Of a stretch of DNA of 9,622 nucleotides, positions 7,168 through 9,622 are shown piece after piece. Location: the NCBI GenBank assembly GCA_016763255.1, contig JAESUA010000378.1, positions 1 through 9,622 of the forward strand, given 5' to 3'. Source of the DNA: Magnetovibrio sp. (GTDB lineage Bacteria; Pseudomonadota; Alphaproteobacteria; Rhodospirillales; Magnetovibrionaceae). Position 1 is the first letter of the stretch, and every line of letters starts with the position of its first letter. The notes below the pieces were generated by a model. That model was not told the origin of the DNA. It was given only the letters and a program-made list of their open reading frames with translations, and made no database searches. The translations under genes were made by a program, and so were the position numbers.

Positions 7168-7185
7168 TGTGCGGAATAACGCACA
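7168..7185. promoter_or_regulatory. Probable DctD operator, distal copy
   Basis: TGTGCGGAATAACGCACA is a perfect 6-bp inverted repeat (TGTGCG / CGCACA) with a 6-base centre. It begins 3 bases after the dctD stop. It shares most positions with the second site at 7201-7218, and its centre lies about 165-170 bases upstream of the predicted dctP start. There is no T-tract after it, so it is not an intrinsic terminator. The dyad is seen; DctD binding is inferred from layout and from the tandem-site organisation known for DctD. Confidence 0.68.
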
Positions 7186-7200
7186 TCACCTCGCCAAAGT

Positions 7201-7218
7201 CGTGCGGAAATCCACACA
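7201..7218. promoter_or_regulatory. Probable DctD operator, proximal copy
   Basis: CGTGCGGAAATCCACACA is an imperfect dyad (GTGcGG AAAT CCaCAC). It aligns without gaps to the site at 7168-7185, matching at 12 of 18 positions. The centres are 33 bp apart, about three helical turns, which would place two dimers on the same DNA face. It lies about 135 bases upstream of the predicted dctP transcription start. Confidence 0.65.
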
Positions 7219-7275
7219 CTTAATGCCGTCTGACCACGCTGAGACTCACGACATAGACGACAGTTATCCTCATAA

Positions 7276-7288
7276 TTTCAAAAGCTTG
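7276..7288 (+). promoter_or_regulatory. Possible IHF site upstream of dctP
   Basis: TTTCAAAAGCTTG matches WATCAANNNNTTR at 8 of 9 defined positions (T instead of A at the second base). It sits between the two dyads and the sigma-54-like element, where IHF bending is often needed. A one-mismatch fit in AT-rich DNA is weak evidence by itself. Confidence 0.35.
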
Positions 7289-7317
7289 CATATAACCTCA
7301 TACGCTTAACGCATGGC

Positions 7318-7333
7318 TGGCATGCGTCTTGAA
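7318..7333 (+). promoter_or_regulatory. Candidate sigma-54 promoter for dctPQM
   Basis: TGGCATGCGTCTTGAA resembles the consensus TGGCACG-N4-TTGCW: the -24 GG is present, spacing to the -12 dinucleotide is the required 10 bases, but that dinucleotide is GA rather than GC. Start of transcription would be near 7344, about 63 bases before the dctP ATG. The context (DctD gene, tandem dyads, TRAP genes) supports it despite the departure from consensus. Confidence 0.62.
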
Positions 7334-7406
7334 TACCCTTAAGCACCGCGGACCTCCCAAATTCGGTTTTGCGGATCAAAATTTAAAGTCTAAGGGAGAC
7401 ACACGA

Positions 7407-8396
7407 ATGCGTATCATCAAAACGGCCGTTGCCGCTGCTGTTGCAGTGACCATGCTCGGCTCTGTGGCCGCCAAGGCCCAAGAAATCGTCATCAAGTTCA
7501 GCCACGTCACCAACGGCACCACCCATCCCAAAGCCGTGGCCGCCAATGAATTCGCCAAGCGCGTCAATGAACAGATGAAAGGCCGCGTGCGCGTCGATGT
7601 ATTCGGCGGTGGATCGCTTTACAACGACGATGATCTGCTGATCGAATTGATCAAGGGCAAATCCGTACAGATGGGTTCGCCTTCGCTGTCCAAGTTCGAA
7701 ACCATGACCAAAAAATTCCGAGTCTTCGATCTGCCGTTCTTATTCGATGACATCGAAGCCGTGAACCGTTTCCAAAAATCCGCTGAAGGCCAAAATCTGC
7801 TGCGTTCGATGGAAAAGAAAGGCATTTTGGGCCTAACTTTTTGGCACAACGGTATGAAGCAGATGTCCGCCAACAAGCCGCTGATGTCTCCGTCCGACGC
7901 CAAGGGCTTGAAGTTCCGCGTGCAGCAGTCCGACGTTTTGGTTGCGCAGATGGAAGCCTTGGGTGCGACCGCCCAAAAGCTGGCCTTTAAGGAAGTTTAC
8001 GGTGCGTTGCAAACCGGCGTTGTCGATGCCCAGGAAAACACCTGGTCGAACATCTATTCCAAAAAATTCTTTGAAGTGCAAGACGGTGTGACCGAAACCA
8101 ACCACGGCATCATCGATTACGCGGTGGTCGTTTCGCGTCGTTTCTGGGAAGGCCTGCCAAGCGATATCCGCACCGATCTGGAACGCATCCTGGCCGAAAC
8201 CACCGCCGATCGTAACAAAAAATCGTATGAGCTGAACCAAGCCAGCCGTGCCAAGATTTTGGAAAATGGCGGAACCATTCGGACCTTGAATGCCGATCAA
8301 CGCGCTGCATGGGTCAAAACCATGAAACCGGTGTGGGCGCAGTTTGAAGATGAGATCGGTAAAGATCTGATCAAAGCCGCACAAGCCAGCAACTGA
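7407..8396 (+). CDS. dctP: TRAP transporter solute-binding protein DctP
   Basis: A 329-residue periplasmic protein that captures C4-dicarboxylates (succinate, malate, fumarate in known members) and delivers them to DctQM. A signal peptide (MRIIKTAVAAAVAVTMLGSV to AAKAQ, cleavage near residue 23-24) precedes the mature EIVIKFSHVTNGTTHPK start typical of the DctP family. The GLKFRVQQSDVL segment carries the Arg that normally pairs with the ligand carboxylate, and GVVDAQENTWSNIYSKKFFEV is the usual hinge and ligand-side signature. The start at ATG 7407 is chosen because AAGGGAG lies 8 bases upstream; an in-frame TTG at 7329 would fall inside the -12 promoter element and hide the signal peptide behind 26 residues. 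Adjacent dctBD make a C4-dicarboxylate role likely. Confidence 0.93.
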   Translation: MRIIKTAVAAAVAVTMLGSVAAKAQEIVIKFSHVTNGTTHPKAVAANEFAKRVNEQMKGRVRVDVFGGGSLYNDDDLLIELIKGKSVQMGSPSLSKFETMTKKFRVFDLPFLFDDIEAVNRFQKSAEGQNLLRSMEKKGILGLTFWHNGMKQMSANKPLMSPSDAKGLKFRVQQSDVLVAQMEALGATAQKLAFKEVYGALQTGVVDAQENTWSNIYSKKFFEVQDGVTETNHGIIDYAVVVSRRFWEGLPSDIRTDLERILAETTADRNKKSYELNQASRAKILENGGTIRTLNADQRAAWVKTMKPVWAQFEDEIGKDLIKAAQASN

Positions 8397-8430
8397 TCTA
8401 AATCATAGATACTCTTGGGAGAACGTCATC

Positions 8431-9039
8431 ATGAGCACACGGATCATTCTCTTTCTCCATAGGGCGGAAGAAGCGCTACTCGCGTTCCTTCTGGCCGCCA
8501 TGGTCTTGGTGACGTTCACCCAAGTGGTTGCACGTTATGTGTTCAACTCGGGTGCCATTTGGGCGCTCGAGCTGACCACCTTCTTGTTTGCCTGGATGGT
8601 TATCTTGGGCATTTCGTACGGCATCCGCGTGCACAGCCACATCGGCGTCGACGCGCTGGTAAAACTTTTTCCACCCGCAGGTCAGCGCACCTTTGGCCTG
8701 TTGGCCGTGTCGGCAGGCATCACTTATGCGGGGCTGCTGCTTTATGGCTCCTGGGACCATGTGGTGGGCATCGTCTATGAATATGAAATTGAGACTCAAG
8801 ATCTCGACATCCCGCTGTGGATTCCACAAAGCGTTTTGATCATCGGCTTTGCACTGATGTTGTGGCGCATGCTGGTTATGGGCTTTCGCATCCTCACCGG
8901 TCGTGACGTCGGCCTGACCTTGGGCGACGAAGGCCGTGACGCCATGGCCGCCTATGGTGACCATGACGACCCGGTCGCCGAAGACCTGCGTCACCACGAC
9001 GACATCATCGCAGAAAAAAAATTAGGAGATGACAAATGA
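8431..9039 (+). CDS. dctQ: TRAP transporter small membrane subunit DctQ
   Basis: A 202-residue integral membrane protein with four predicted helices, roughly at residues 12-33 (ALLAFLLAAMVLVTFTQVVARY), 43-65, 87-108 and 128-150. The FTQVVARYVFNSGAIWALELTTFLFAWMVILG region is a characteristic DctQ pattern. With DctM it forms the sodium-coupled inner-membrane unit that accepts substrate from DctP. GGGAG is placed 9 bases before the ATG. It lies 34 bp after dctP, and its stop overlaps the dctM start. The C-terminal tail of about 35 residues after the last helix is rich in Asp and His (YGDHDDPVAEDLRHHDD), which is longer and more charged than in short DctQ proteins. Confidence 0.92.
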   Translation: MSTRIILFLHRAEEALLAFLLAAMVLVTFTQVVARYVFNSGAIWALELTTFLFAWMVILGISYGIRVHSHIGVDALVKLFPPAGQRTFGLLAVSAGITYAGLLLYGSWDHVVGIVYEYEIETQDLDIPLWIPQSVLIIGFALMLWRMLVMGFRILTGRDVGLTLGDEGRDAMAAYGDHDDPVAEDLRHHDDIIAEKKLGDDK

Positions 9040-9622
9040 CCATCGCTTTTTTGTTCATCTCGCTGTTCGCCCTTCTGCTGATCGGCACCCCCATCGCCAT
9101 TTCGTTGGGCTTGGCATCCATCACCACCATCATCTTTTTCTCCGGCGATGATCTGGGATCTCTGGCGGCCAAGTTGTTTGGCACCATGAACCACTACACC
9201 TTGATGGCCATCCCGTTCTTCATTTTATCATCGGCCTTTTTGTCCACCGGTGGTGTGGCACGACGCTTGATCCGATTTGCCACCAACTGTGTGGGCCATT
9301 TCCCCGGTGGTTTGGCCATGGCATCGGTTTTGGCCTGTATGTTGTTTGCCGCCGTATCAGGCTCATCGCCCGCCACCGTGGTGGCCATCGGCTCCATCGT
9401 CATCGCCGGCATGGTCAAGGCCGGTTACAGCCAAGATTTTGCCGCCGGCGTGATTGCCAACGCGGGCACCTTAGGCATTTTGATCCCGCCAAGCATCGTC
9501 ATGGTGGTGTATGCCGCCGCGACCGAAGTGTCGGTGGGCCGCATGTTCTTGGCCGGCGTGATCCCCGGTCTGTTGGCCGGCATCATGATGATGAGCGCCA
9601 TCTACTTCACCGCGCGGATCAA
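9036..9622 (+). CDS. dctM: TRAP transporter large membrane subunit DctM, 3' end outside window
   Basis: The first 195 residues of the multi-helix TRAP permease are present; full-length DctM is about 425-450 residues, so more than half is missing. The N-terminus MTIAFLFISLFALLLIGTPIAISLGLAS and the segments MNHYTLMAIPFFILSSAFL, GSSPATVVAIGSIV and NAGTLGILIPPSIVMVVYA are highly typical of the family; the last two belong to the re-entrant, ion-coupling regions. Its ATG overlaps the dctQ stop by 4 bases (ATGA), with AGGAG 8 bases upstream, so expression is coupled. It forms the transport channel with DctQ and uses a sodium gradient in characterised homologues. Confidence 0.95.
   Translation, partial: MTIAFLFISLFALLLIGTPIAISLGLASITTIIFFSGDDLGSLAAKLFGTMNHYTLMAIPFFILSSAFLSTGGVARRLIRFATNCVGHFPGGLAMASVLACMLFAAVSGSSPATVVAIGSIVIAGMVKAGYSQDFAAGVIANAGTLGILIPPSIVMVVYAAATEVSVGRMFLAGVIPGLLAGIMMMSAIYFTARI

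Noticed and set aside
7329..7406. Longer dctP reading frame starting at TTG 7329.
   Set aside because: It would begin inside the -12 promoter element, has no ribosome site, and would bury the signal peptide; ATG 7407 has a strong site.
8398..8412. ATCTA...TAGAT inverted repeat between dctP and dctQ.
   Set aside because: A 5-bp AT-rich stem without a T-tract is too weak to call a terminator or attenuator.

Overview
The window looks like chromosomal DNA of a moderate-GC alphaproteobacterium, most plausibly a marine or aquatic Rhodospirillales-type organism. This rests on protein style (DctB/DctD, DctPQM, an SCP2-like protein, an RND adaptor) and on the heavy use of sigma-54 regulation; no rRNA, tRNA or other strict taxonomic marker is present, so the placement is an inference.

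Left part (1-1964). Two genes read leftward: an SCP2-like lipid-carrier protein (1593 to 1198), then the periplasmic adaptor (MFP/HlyD family) of an RND-type efflux system (1121 to beyond base 1). The AT-rich region to their right (1594-1963) carries what looks like a complete sigma-54 control region. It has a perfect -24/-12 core promoter facing the SCP2 gene (1724 to 1709), a perfect IHF consensus (1832-1844), and a cluster of TGCAACA half-sites with two overlapping 12-bp palindromes (1861-1891). On the far side, reading away, is a gene for a PAS-AAA+-Fis sigma-54 activator (1964-3397), the obvious candidate to bind that cluster.

Middle part (3451-7165). A small secreted phospholipase A2-like protein (3451-3933) follows the activator by 53 bp. 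It is followed after 37 bp by dctB (sensor kinase) and, directly abutting, dctD (sigma-54 response regulator).

Right part (7166-9622). dctP, dctQ and dctM encode a TRAP-type C4-dicarboxylate transporter; dctM runs off the end. The 241-bp dctD-dctP gap holds two 18-bp dyads (consensus-like TGTGCGGAA...CGCACA) spaced 33 bp apart, a possible IHF site, and a -24/-12-like element. This is the expected layout for activation of dctPQM by DctD.

How the parts work together: DctB senses periplasmic C4-dicarboxylates and phosphorylates DctD, which activates RNA polymerase-sigma-54 at dctP. The left half appears to be a separate sigma-54 circuit around hydrophobic or lipid cargo: an unknown signal sensed by the PAS activator, an SCP2-like carrier, an RND adaptor and, by position only, a secreted phospholipase. 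This second circuit is the part I would regard as possibly undescribed; its cargo and signal cannot be read from the sequence.
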